Assembly (NCBI GenBank): GCA_030295235.1
Contig: AP026156.1
Span: 75,001 to 139,000, forward strand
Origin: Fistulifera solaris
Taxonomy: Eukaryota; Bacillariophyta; Bacillariophyceae; Naviculales; Stauroneidaceae
Reading direction: 5' to 3'
Length of the DNA stretch: 64,000 nt
Positions within the stretch are counted from its first letter, which is position 1, and the number at the start of each line of letters is the position of its first letter. The notes under the pieces are model-generated. The model had not been told where the DNA came from and did no database searches. It worked only from the letters and a program-made list of their open reading frames with translations. Positions 37,233-47,053 of this stretch are shown here, piece after piece. The position numbers were made by a program, and so were the translations under genes.

Positions 37233-38456
37233 TTATTGCGATGATTCCAAACGCAAATATTCTTGCAATTCCGCCACATCGTCCGCACTTCCCATGAAAC
37301 ACGGATACTTTTGATGCACTCGCTCGGGTGTTATATCCAGCAGCGACTGATCCGCATCCCCCAAAGCCCGACCTCCTGCTTTCTCGACAACGTAGGCCAT
37401 GGGCGCCGACTTGTATAAGAGTTGCAAATTCCCATTCGGGTGATCTTGATTGTCACGGGGATAACAAAAGATACCTCCGTACAACAAAGTGCGATGAATG
37501 TCACCCACCATGCTACCGACATAGCGATGTGCGTAGCGCTGTCCCGTTTGACCACGTCCCGTTTTGATGGTTTGTATGTATTGTCGAAAGGCAGGATCCC
37601 ATCCTTCACTGTTCCCTTCATTGCAACTGTACACATTGCCGCGCGTCGGAACTGTCAAATCCGGATGCGTCAATACAAATTCTTTCGTTTGTGGATCTAG
37701 CGTAAATCCCTGTACCGAATTTCCTATAGCCACGACCATGACGGTCGCCGAAGAATACAAACAATAACCCGCGGCCCGCATGTTTCGCGCGGGTTGTAAG
37801 ACGGCTTGAATGAGTGCTTCTTCTTCGTCACTGGGTTCGGATTGTTCAAAGACACCAAAGACCGTTCCGGTACAAATCGAAGCATCCGCATTCCCACTCC
37901 CATCCAACGGATCCAAGACTGCGACAAACGATCGTTTCTCTTGTTGCAACGACTTGGCAATGAGGACACCGGGTTGATGCGTGGCCGGCGATTCCGAATC
38001 CAACCGCACGGCCGGTTCGACGACTTGACATTTGCCCGTATATTTGAGGGCATTTTTCAAGACCAAGGTCGACAATAGATCCAATCGTTTCATGCTGTAA
38101 TAACGTCCATCGCTATAACTGTCTTTGTTGGAAGTCGGATTCACCAATCCGGCGCGATGCACCAAGGTGGAAATCGTTTTGCAGGCCATTTGGACGGCCA
38201 AATACAAGGACTCGAGGTCCCGCAATTCGGGCTCCTCTTGGACTTTGGCCTGCAAAAATCGATTTAGTGTGACCGGTGGGAGTGTCTGTATTTTTTGTGT
38301 TTGGAGGGGTGTTTCAAACAAGGAATAGTAACGGGCATCGACCGTGTCGGCGGCGAGACATGTGTGTGATAATCGTTGCCGTTGTTGCGGGATCCAGGCC
38401 TCGCTTGTGCAGCAGGCAAGGAAGAAGACGAAGCAGCTGTTGATTGTTGAATGCAT
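37233..38456 (-). CDS. Fructose-1,6-bisphosphatase, class I, plastid-targeted
   Basis: This is an intact 407-residue enzyme hydrolysing fructose 1,6-bisphosphate to fructose 6-phosphate, in the Calvin cycle or in plastid gluconeogenic flow. The catalytic and metal-binding motif DPLDGSGNADASICTG is present, as are APMAYVVEKAGGRA and the C-terminal YPCFMGSADDVAEL. Residues 1-20 form a signal peptide (STINSCFVFFLACC), followed by SEA|WIP. An aromatic residue at +1 is the diatom plastid-import signal (F, W, Y or L accepted). The redox-regulatory cysteine loop typical of plant chloroplast FBPase is not evident between the N-terminal domain and DPLDG. Single exon; convergent with channel copy D, 139 bases apart. 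Confidence 0.93.
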   Translation of the reverse strand: MHSTINSCFVFFLACCTSEAWIPQQRQRLSHTCLAADTVDARYYSLFETPLQTQKIQTLPPVTLNRFLQAKVQEEPELRDLESLYLAVQMACKTISTLVHRAGLVNPTSNKDSYSDGRYYSMKRLDLLSTLVLKNALKYTGKCQVVEPAVRLDSESPATHQPGVLIAKSLQQEKRSFVAVLDPLDGSGNADASICTGTVFGVFEQSEPSDEEEALIQAVLQPARNMRAAGYCLYSSATVMVVAIGNSVQGFTLDPQTKEFVLTHPDLTVPTRGNVYSCNEGNSEGWDPAFRQYIQTIKTGRGQTGQRYAHRYVGSMVGDIHRTLLYGGIFCYPRDNQDHPNGNLQLLYKSAPMAYVVEKAGGRALGDADQSLLDITPERVHQKYPCFMGSADDVAELQEYLRLESSQ

Positions 38457-39535
38457 GTTAAGAAAAGAGAAACTGGTAATGCAAAAGGACTGAGAGATCT
38501 TTGCAATGCAACAAAACTGAGGCGACGACGAGAGTGTCGTTTGCGTTTCTTGCTTGACACTCTTACGTTTCGTTGCATACTATGGTAGTACTGACAGGCT
38601 ATCGTACCGTTATTAGATTTACTAACGACATAATCTGCTTTCCCTTGAACAATGAATAGCGGACGATATTCATTCCATTTTCGGTCCTTCATTTTGAAAC
38701 TATCTCAAATAATCTAGTTGTGTGTAGCAAAGGAAAATATTGGCGAGGTGACAATCTGACTCCTCGAACAACCTTGCGAACAACTACTCCGAAATACTGA
38801 CTCATGACTGAAATGCAATCGTGGTCTCCTAAAACCAACACTTTGGGCTTATAGTAAATACGGACAACAACGTTTCGCCGGCTTTTCAACCTACAAATAT
38901 CCAAGCGTGTAAGGCAAAACGCGGTTAAAGACTATTTTATCGCAACAATGACAGATGCAGCGCAAGGATTTGGTAACGTACGAATTGTAGGTAATAATAT
39001 TGTCGCTCGAGAGAATATCGAAATACGGACAACACATTGATCCATAGTAAAATACGGGTGGCAACGCTCAAGCATTTCGACGTAAAATATCAATGCGTGT
39101 GAAGCTACGAAAGACTATTTCATCCGCATTTCAGGAAAATTAGGAATAAATATGATACACTCTAGTGCTTTTTCAATAAGTTCAAAAAAAATTTCATTGA
39201 AGTAACGACAAAGAGCTCACTAAAAACGGCGAACGAACGAATTGTCGTTAACATTGTCGCCCGCAATGAAAATTAAATCATGACTGAATTACAGTCGTGG
39301 TCACACTTTGGGCTATAGTAAATGTGGTTTTCCTTACTTTGAGGCCGACGGAATTTCTGAGGCTCACAGTAACCATTGTACCTGTAGAATGTAGAATGCA
39401 CCGTTCGCGGCAAAACGCATTGCGATGCGATGCGAAAGATCTTCGAAACGACCCATGACACGCAAAGGAAATCATCGTGTGGCTTGAATCGCCCTTCTCA
39501 TTATTTTCTATTAATTCTTTCTACTTTGAGGCGTC
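38457..39535. other. Divergent intergenic region with diverged repeats
   Basis: This lies between FBPase (minus) and the small membrane protein (plus). No gene is seen. The middle part is made of diverged repeated blocks, listed next. Confidence 0.5.
38803..39326. repeat. Diverged tandem repeat of about 190-270 nt period
   Basis: Three short blocks recur in rotating order. Block a (CATGACTGAA...ACTTTGGGC...ATAGTAAATACGG) is at 38803-38862 and 39279-39326, with a weak remnant near 39042-39056. Block b (GGACAACAACG...GCGTGT...AAAGACTATTT) is at 38862-38943 and 39056-39127. Block c (ACGAATTGT...AATATTGTCGC) is at 38979-39010 and 39238-39260. This is the pattern of an old tandem duplication; origin unknown. 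Confidence 0.5.
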
Positions 39536-40293
39536 ATGAGTCACAACAATCGGCGTCGAATGAATTCAGAAGAAGAACCGTTGATGGTAGAGTTGACCCG
39601 CAATTACTGGACGTTTCACAAAATTAAGAGAAAGCATCAACATCCTTCCTTTCCTTCGTCGTATAGGTATTTGGTAATCATATTAGCTGCTATTCTTGTG
39701 GGAATGTCATGGAATCATCCACATCAATTACAAAATACCGACAAAGAGATGATTTGGGATTACAATGCCTATCATCTCAATGCTTCTTCCTCCGTGCTCC
39801 TGGCGCAACAAGACGATCGCGAAACCGATCAGACGAGTTTGCCCATTCGTGCGTACGCACGACAGCGAGGAATGAATTATGTTCGATTTCAAAATGGTCA
39901 GCAACTTCAGGATTTGCTGCAATTGCCCTACCAAGTGATTGCCTTTTTCCGGCGAATGCGGTGTTGATTCATTTAGATCGTTCTCTGGAGGAATTGTTAC
40001 CCACGCAAGATCAAGTCATGACGGTCGGAACGACGACCGGATTCTTTGCGGTTCGCGTACGACATCCCGACATCGTGCCGGTGCAGCGAGCAGAATCCCT
40101 TTCCTCTCTGCGTTCCTTTTGGTTGTCGCAGGTCACCCAGGTTACGTATTTACCGGAACAAGCCGATGGATTTGTCGGCTCCAATCGTCTCTTACAATGT
40201 ATACCGCGTCAAATGCCCGAGTACGAAATGGTTGTGTCGACGACTGTGGCTTCGGTGTGTTATCGCTATTATCCAAAATGTGATGTATTGTAA
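39536..40293 (+). CDS. Unrecognised small type II membrane protein
   Basis: I do not recognise this protein of about 252 residues. A basic N-terminal region (RRRMNSEEE, KIKRKHQH) is followed by one hydrophobic helix at about 44-60 (YLVIILAAILVGMSW) and a lumenal or extracellular domain of about 190 residues with two cysteines near the end (SVCYRYYPKC). That topology suggests a Golgi or surface type II protein. One base is missing in a T run near 39947, where the frame reaches TGA; adding it gives 253 codons and joins the halves. The ATG at 39536 is the first in frame. No neighbour clearly points to a function. Confidence 0.62.
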
Positions 40294-40349
40294 CAATAGA
40301 TAAAAGCTTCTGTATCATTTAAACCGCCAAATTGCATACTTTTCACTCA

Positions 40350-41201
40350 TTACAGGCGCGCTTGTACCCATTCGACCAAATCGTGTTCGATTTGATCCAA
40401 CAATGGCCTCGTTTCACACAACAATCCATGCAGCGCCCCCGGATATCGTTTCAGGGTCTTGTCGGGGCACTCGGCGGCGGCAAACAGTCGTTCGGCCCCT
40501 TCATTTTGCACAATGACATCTTCATCGGCCAACAAGATCAACAGGGGGGCGGTTGGCGCCACAGCCGAGACCCGTTTCGTCAATTGCACGCACGTATTGG
40601 CCGATCCGACACGAATGGTGTTGGTTTTGGGCACCAACGGATCGTCTTCACATTCCTGTCGCTTCGCAGGATCGCGGTATTGTAGATCCGCCGAGGTGGA
40701 TTTGGAGGGAATACAGGAAAGGGTCGGTAGTACTGCGGCCAAGCCCTGTAACACGACTTGTTCGAAGGACGACACGGACAATTGCAACATGGGCGCCAAC
40801 AAAATGACACCGCCCGTCACCGAGATTTGCTGTGACACACCCAAGGCGATGGCTCCACCCATACTGGATCCCACTAGAAAGAACTTTTTGGGCAAATACT
40901 TGTTTTGAACGTACTGTGTGACGGCGACAGCTTCTTGTACGACGGCTTCCGCACTCGGTAAATATCCCGACAATCCTTCCGAACGTCCGTGTCCTTGCAT
41001 ATCGTACGAAAGGACGCGCAAATTTTGTTTCTGTAAGACTTGTGCAGCATATTTGACCGTGGGATATAAACCATGGGCCAAGAAACCGTGAAACAAAAGT
41101 ACGACGGTGGTCGGTTCCGGAGTTGTTGTCGGATAATGGTGCAAACACAATTGGTGATCGCCGATTGGGATGAATTCCGAACGGATATCGTTCGTCGTCA
41201 T
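40350..41201 (-). CDS. Alpha/beta hydrolase, monoacylglycerol-lipase-like
   Basis: This is an intact 283-residue serine hydrolase of the Hydrolase_4 / monoglyceride-lipase type, expected to cleave monoacylglycerol or lysophospholipid esters. Visible features in order: the oxyanion motif FHGFLAHG (about 36-43), YDMQGHGRSEG (about 67-77), the nucleophile elbow GSSMGG (about 112-117), the acid in LADEDVIV (about 224-231) and the catalytic His in LHGLLCE (about 257-263). No signal peptide, so probably cytosolic. The gene converges on the preceding one, with 56 bases between stops. Substrate is inferred only from the family. Confidence 0.87.
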   Translation of the reverse strand: MTTNDIRSEFIPIGDHQLCLHHYPTTTPEPTTVVLLFHGFLAHGLYPTVKYAAQVLQKQNLRVLSYDMQGHGRSEGLSGYLPSAEAVVQEAVAVTQYVQNKYLPKKFFLVGSSMGGAIALGVSQQISVTGGVILLAPMLQLSVSSFEQVVLQGLAAVLPTLSCIPSKSTSADLQYRDPAKRQECEDDPLVPKTNTIRVGSANTCVQLTKRVSAVAPTAPLLILLADEDVIVQNEGAERLFAAAECPDKTLKRYPGALHGLLCETRPLLDQIEHDLVEWVQARL

Positions 41202-42822
41202 TGTCGAAGAAGAGTCGAAACGAGAGAAAAGAAGAGAATGCCTTGCTGTGATGTTTCTTTACTGAGTTATACTTGCAGTAAAGAAAGATGAAGATTTCAG
41301 CAACTGCAAAGCATCCCTTTGCTTTCATTCAACATGCAACCAAATGGTTCATGCAATCTCTTGTGTCATTTTTTGGTTTGTTCCGTCGGCGTTGTACTAT
41401 AGCTCCAATGTGTAGTTCAATTCTCGAACGACTGGATCTCAGTCACGGGCTAACGTTGGTTTTGGATCGTTCGTTCCTCTTGGTCGTCTTTCGGTTTCCG
41501 GATGTGCAACAAGAGGAAATCCAGTCCTATAAAATATTTGTCAAAATGATGATGCAATATACAATGGCAACAAACCCCTTGATAGATCGACGGTGAGTCG
41601 AAAGAGGGGTTCTCCCGAGAGAATAATCAGGGATTGATAGAGACGAGCGAAACAATGTCGCAGATTGAACACCTCAAATCATATTTGTAAGACCAAGCGA
41701 GTCAGCAATCGTTACTGTTTGGGAGGAATCTTATTCGACTGCTGTATGCAGGATCGACCGCATTGCCAGCGGCTGCTTTGATCCACACAAAGAAAAGCTT
41801 TGCGTGGAGGCCCTTCACATGATCATCACGCGATCATCACTGACCCTTCATGCAAGACTAATTGAGACGAATTGAGAGAAATAACCTTAGCTAAGATGGG
41901 ACCAAAATAATAATCTGGAGAGTACGATTCAAACGGTCAAGTGTCAAGTGTCAAGTCCTCATAAAAAATGACTTAAGCCTTACGCCTTTTCGACTTTCTT
42001 GATCATTATCGGCTAAAGTGGCTATTGTAATCGATCAGTATTCGCAAAGAGTAGGGCGAACATCCCCAGTAATCGGACCTGTTTCCCGTTTCCTTTGGCT
42101 TTCTTATTGCATTAAGGGCGTTTATAAGAAGTATTTGGTTCACTTGGAACTTTTAATCTTGGTTCATTCACTAGACTACTATTCCTTACAGTAAGTAAAT
42201 TAGAAATTTGAATAAGGTACAGAAAACAGAAGTTCACCTTGAAAACCACCGCGTAGACGTGCACCACGTATCCGTCACAGCAACCAGTATGTTGTACGTT
42301 TTCTATTGAAACTTCAAGACGAAACGCTGGAGTAGAAACTTCAAGTTCAAGTTCAATGAGGGGCCGTTTCCAGCTAAGTATTATCTCATGGATCATCTGG
42401 TGGATGCATTTTTAGATTTAAGTTTGTTGTACCTTAAGTTTTATTGTACGTTTTAAGTTCAACTTGAAGTCGTGATTTTCCCTTCGAGATGTCGCGAACC
42501 GCGAGACCTCCTGTAAAATTTTGGCAAGATAGTTGAAAAACTCGCCCGGAAGTTCGCGTTTGTTGCCTTTCTCTTCGACGCCACCAGGACGGAGATGAAG
42601 AGAAGTACTTTCTTCGAGCGCTATCTTGGCCTCGTGCAGCCCTTGGTAGAAGTGCGAACCAGGAAAAACCCATCGATGCACCAATACGTATAGCCGTTTC
42701 AGCGAATAGGCACTACTTTTGGTTAGAAGAAGGCCGAAAGAGCAGTCTCGTGTATATCAGCAAAACGCAAAAAAGAAACATCTCCTTTAGAGTCAATCTA
42801 GTATAACCATCCATCAGTAACG
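41202..42822. other. Long stretch without a recognised gene
   Basis: Open frames here (for example a 102-codon frame at 41288-41596 from an ATG, and minus-strand frames at 42112-42396 and 42418-42684) have no recognisable domain. Short direct repeats occur: AAGTGTC repeated near 41938-41953 and TTCAAG/AACTTG units at 42312-42355 and 42420-42465. The 41288 frame begins close to the hydrolase start on the other strand and could be a small gene; I cannot support it. Confidence 0.4.
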
Positions 42823-43416
42823 ATGGAGCAATCATCCTCTCGAGTACGAAAGCATGGACTCTGGTCGGATTCAGCTTCTGCTACATCCAATTCATCCTTA
42901 CTATCGTCCTTATCTACCGAGCCCAGTGAAACTTCGCTTCCCTTACTATTAATAGACGGACCGCAGCGTGATGATGTAGTATCATTCGACAATGAAAGCT
43001 TTTCACCGTACGAACCTTCCGATTGGAACGAAGATATACCGAAACCCATTCCACTGAAACGTACACTGCATGAATTAGAGGAAGCCATTCAACAATACGG
43101 CCCCAATCACGTCAAGGTGGCTTCCTTATGGAGTGCACTCGGGTTGATTCGACATCACATGCAACACTTGACGGCTGCCGCCGTGAAATGTCACCGCGCC
43201 GCCATTGATATTTATCGTCAACACGACAACTGTAAGGTCGATTTGGCGGTCGCCTTGACGGATCTGGGGCGGTGTTATGAGTATCTTCACGAATCGGACA
43301 AGAGCGTACTCTTGTACCGAGAAGCAGCAGCTACTTTAGAATCGGAACCCACACACCAGCAGAGTTGTTTTTTGCAGTCAGTCAAACGAGCTCAGGCGCG
43401 TTTGGAGCGTCGTTGA
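42823..43416 (+). CDS. TPR-like protein
   Basis: This is an intact 197-residue frame. The N-terminal 80 residues are Ser-rich and acidic, probably disordered. Residues about 85-195 form helical repeats of the kinesin-light-chain or TPR kind: NHVKVASLWSALGLIRHHM, then AAAVKCHRAAIDIYRQ, then VDLAVALTDLGRCYEY and SVLLYREAAATL. The pattern of HxKVAxLWxxLGLIRxxM followed by xDLAVxLTDLGRCYE is one I associate with a diatom-expanded TPR family. Such domains bind proteins; no partner can be inferred. Single exon, no signal peptide. Confidence 0.75.
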   Translation: MEQSSSRVRKHGLWSDSASATSNSSLLSSLSTEPSETSLPLLLIDGPQRDDVVSFDNESFSPYEPSDWNEDIPKPIPLKRTLHELEEAIQQYGPNHVKVASLWSALGLIRHHMQHLTAAAVKCHRAAIDIYRQHDNCKVDLAVALTDLGRCYEYLHESDKSVLLYREAAATLESEPTHQQSCFLQSVKRAQARLERR

Positions 43417-43653
43417 GTCCTTTTTCGGGTATCTTTCTCTTTTTTCCGTATCAACTACACACAATCTGCAGTTTTCCTCCAGCGAAAAAGGAATTTCTAT
43501 TGATCAAAATACTATTCATCTTGCACAAAGTAAAGCACGCCAAGCTTAATCACTTTTTAGAATAGATCATTATCACTTTATTTTGTTTCTAGCTGAATCA
43601 TCTAAGCTCGGCACTTTCTAAGTTACAACTCTTATTCATGAATTTCCGTCTCT

Positions 43654-44479
43654 CTAGCAGTTATCATCATGATACACCCAATCCTTTTGATATTGCCCCG
43701 GCTTGTTGTGTGCATGTGCGGCGTTGTCCATCGGCATGACCTTTTTGGGCGTCGAAGCGAGCATGGAAAGGATACTGATCGCAATCGATTGTGCGGTCAT
43801 GGTGGGTCTCCAGTCTTTGCCGAGCAGGGACAAACATATATCTCCGTTCGTATAAAAATGGGGGCCTCTGTGTACGGAATAGTGATGCAATTGTAAGACA
43901 ATTATCACAACCGATTCCATGACCCGTTCTGTTACTTACACAGGCAAATGCGGCGGCAAGAAATAGACACTGGGGGGTACGACTGGATATTGCGGCGGAA
44001 AGGATATGCGCAAACGAAAGGTCTCTCCTTGATAAATACCCGGTCCTTCCACTGTAACAATCCACACCCGCAAATTTTTTCCGACTTGCACAGAAAGACC
44101 GGGTGGAGGATCTTTAATGAATTCTTTCAGTTCGCGTTGGATGCGATAATTGGGATTTGTTGATTGAATGGGACGGGCGAGGTGTTCTTTGGCTTGTTTC
44201 GATGTTTTGGGCTTTTTTCGTTTGATTGGTTTTTTGGGTTCTACTGGTGTTTCTTCTTCATCCTTGGTAATTTTTTCTCCATCATCGTCCTCTGTCGCTG
44301 ATTCACTACTTTCCGCCTCGGCTCCTCCCTCGCAGAATCGTTACAGTATTCGGAGAGGGATGTCTCGATGCAGACTCAACCGCAAACGCACCATGAAGAG
44401 AAGGAGCGCGCGAGAAAAAGGGTGCCGCCGACACCACCGATAGCCATACGATCAGTAAGAACGCGTTCGTTGGGCTCAT
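43654..44479 (-). CDS. UBE2W-like ubiquitin-conjugating enzyme with N-terminal signal peptide
   Basis: The C-terminal 150 residues are a ubiquitin-conjugating (E2) fold closest to UBE2W: IQRELKEFIKDPP, then FRLRISFPPQYP, then PHFYTNGDICLSLLGKDWRP, whose Cys is the catalytic residue, ending YHDDNC as in UBE2W. Exons: 44479-43940 and 43867-43654, with GTAAGT and CACAG borders. Before the E2 comes an acidic then Lys-rich linker (KPIKRKKPK) and, from the ATG at 44479, a hydrophobic start (NAFLLIVWLSVVSAAPFF) that reads as a signal peptide. This start is one frame away from the rest: an extra base near 44340, or an unmodelled intron, is needed; one extra base gives 251 codons. A secretory-pathway or plastid-periplastidial location (the symbiont ERAD-like system) is therefore possible, but uncertain. 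Confidence 0.78.
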
Positions 44480-45146
44480 TCTTGGCTGAACTTGTTGCTG
44501 ATCGTTTGCTTAATGCGAACTTAATGAGATTATTGATCAAAATGGAAGGTATTTAGTTAAGTTGTAAAGAGATGGGGTGTTGTTTTTGATGCTATTCATG
44601 TTGTGGTTCGGACGAGGTTTTGACGTTCACCACGTTCAACGTGGAAGAGAACACTCGTGAATAACGCTCAAAAATAAGTCCGGGACTGAGTTTCAATGAT
44701 CGTCACTCGACGCTCGACACTTTGTACCACAGTCAAAAAAGAAGGAGGGAAATCTTCAAAATGTCGTAGTATCAGCCATCACTACGAAGTCGAGTACCGC
44801 TATCACGTCATTCTGAGCCGACGTCCGCATGACGCTGCGGCTCGATGCGAATTTATTTGTTGCAGCGCAAATCCTTGCATTTCCAACACTTCTTCGGACA
44901 AAGAGTCATTATCGTTCAATAGGGTAAGTACGGCAATGTGATGAAAGAATTCTGGAAAATGTATGGAAAGAGAGGGCGGCGAGGAGAAGAGACGAAAGAA
45001 TAAAATGAGCAGTCATTTGACAGGACAGCGACAACAGCGGATTATTACTTGCTGACTATATTGAAAGAATCCGAAAGAAATCACCACCAACTCACTCTTT
45101 GCTCTTGCATTACTTGCTAGAATCTTGGTAATCTTCAATTGTCATC
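44480..45146. other. Divergent intergenic region
   Basis: This lies between the E2 gene (minus) and COX6B (plus), serving both promoters. Short frames only, none recognisable. Confidence 0.45.
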
Positions 45147-45539
45147 ATGTCTTCGATTAGCAAGGTACGTGAAAAGAAAGCAATTTACGAACGAAAGAGA
45201 AGTTTACAAATTTTGTAACTCACACACTCCCAACAGGTCTTTACGGAACAACCACCGGAACTGAACAAGGAAGAAAAGGCCCGATTGAACATGATCGCCG
45301 CCGCTCGTACCACTCCCCGCGATGACCGTTTCCCTCACACCAACCAAGCCTTGCATTGCTGGAATCGTTACAACGAGTGGATCGTCTGTGCCCAACAGGG
45401 CAGTGAAGACGATTGCAAGCCGTTGCGTCAATACGCGGATTCGATCTGTCCCGGTGCCTGGTTGGAGAGTTGGGATGAACAGCGAGAGGCCGGTAGTTTC
45501 GGTGGTGTCGGTAGTCGATTCGATCACAAGGCCCATTAA
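45147..45539 (+). CDS. COX6B: Cytochrome c oxidase subunit 6B
   Basis: This is a 106-residue CHCH protein of the intermembrane-space side of mitochondrial complex IV. Exon 1 (45147-45164) encodes only MSSISK; exon 2 (45237-45539) encodes the rest. The twin-cysteine pattern is clear: CWNRYNEWIVC (CX9C) followed by CKPLRQYADSIC (CX10C), the form specific to COX6B. PRDDRFPHTNQALHCWNRY matches the family. It has no cleavable presequence, as expected for Mia40-dependent import. The 72-nt intron has GTACGT and CAACAG. The gene is uninterrupted. Confidence 0.95.
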
Positions 45540-45799
45540 TTGTTGAAGTACATTCGATTCGGAATGAATAATAATTTAAAAAAGTATAATTGATTGGCGA
45601 TTGGTAATTTTTGCTTCCTGTTTGCTTTTAGCGTAGACTAGATCGAACGATATAAATACTCAGTATTGAGATAGACCTTCACCTAGCATTCGTGTTGATG
45701 GACAGACGGTCGCGGTACTTACAAGGCGGCGCGATGCTTGAAGATTTTTTCGAAATCCTTTTTCTCATAAAAAATTCATTTTTGCCGTCAACTCTTACC

Positions 45800-46778
45800 A
45801 TGAAGACTCTCCTTTTGTTTCTTCTCTACTGGAATCTTTCCGAAGCCTTGTCACCACGAACGGTGGCGGTCATTGGCCCTACTGGACGTTTGGGACGCCA
45901 AATCGTGCAGGAATTGTCCACCCAAGGCATCTCGACACGTTGTTTGTTGCGACACGAAATTCCTGCCTCTACTTCCATAAAATCTCTCGAGGAAGCACAA
46001 TCTTCCGCTGAAATTGCCGCGTACTTGCAATCGTTGCCAAATGTGACTTTCGTGAAAGGTGATTTGAGCGATGTGTCATCGCTGCGACGCCTTTTGGAAG
46101 GATGCGATGCCTGCGTTGCGGCACACGGTGCGCCGGCCCCCAAACCGTTTTGGCGTTCTTTGATTCTGCCAAATATCTTCTATTCGGAAACATTACCGCA
46201 ACATCCCAAGCAGGTCAATTATCAAGGATTGAAAAATGTACTGCAGGTCATGAACGAAACTTCTTGCAAGACGATCGTCCGCATTACCGGCAAAGGGGAA
46301 TCACCGTGGTCCTTCTTTTCCATTCTCATCAATGCCCTGGGTGCCTTGGCCAAGGCGTGGAATTATGAAGGAGAGCAGTTGTTGCGCAGCAGCGGGATGG
46401 ATTATATCATCATTCGACCCGGTGTTATGAAAGATTCGGTGGAAGAGAATACTCGATACGGATTACGCGACAATGGTGAAGATATGAAAGTGACGTCCGT
46501 TTCCTACCACCAAATTGCCGCATTGGCCATTCAAAGTTTGGAGTACTCGAATTGTCGCCGCGCGACTCTGACGGCCATGAACGATGCTGATGGAGGGGGA
46601 AACCTCGTATGCGCCCTTGTTGGCCCGAGTCCAACCCGATCGGCGTGTCTTTCCAGTTTCGTTACTCGAAGAACACCGCAAGGCGGCACGTGTCGGTGGA
46701 TTGACGATTGTCACAGTCTTGGTGTGGATGGCACAAGCCACTGTGAAAGTGGTTCTCCATTTGGTGGGAAGCTTCTAG
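45800..46778 (+). CDS. NAD(P)-binding (NmrA/SDR-a5-like) protein with signal peptide and C-terminal helix
   Basis: This protein of about 325 residues has a signal peptide (MKTLLLFLLYWNLSEALS), then a Rossmann fold: VAVIGPTGRLGRQIV (nucleotide loop), VKGDLSDVSSLRRLLEGCDACV, TIVRITGKGESPW and YIIIRPGVMKD. This is the atypical SDR group that includes plant Tic62-like and related plastid proteins. The last 30 residues form a hydrophobic helix (LTIVTVLVWMAQATVKVVLHLV), so it may be membrane-anchored. The cleavage context SEALS|P has no F at +1, so plastid entry is uncertain. One extra base in a G run near 46597 breaks the frame; removing it gives 326 codons and reveals the helix. The ATG at 45800 is preferred over an upstream in-frame start because it begins the signal peptide. 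Confidence 0.78.
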
Positions 46779-47053
46779 ATGTGACACCCTAGCTTCAAAA
46801 TCAGTCACTAGTCGCACTATGGCATTTCAGTACCGCTACGATCTCTCTTCGAACGCGGGAAAGCCGGCCTGCGCGCACATTTGTGTTTTTCCCTCCACAT
46901 CAAAAAAGACGCAACAACGCAAAAACAAACTCATCATTGCTCGTCGATAACATTCATCGCACCATACGAACTACCATTTGAATAATAAGAAGTTATTGCC
47001 ATCTAAGTAGCCAGTACATCACTTTGTGAGACGTTTGTTTGCTTTGCGTCAGA

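Noticed and set aside
41288-41596. 102-codon plus-strand frame after the alpha/beta hydrolase
   Set aside because: It starts with ATG but shows no domain, signal or conservation clue; not strong enough to list as a gene.
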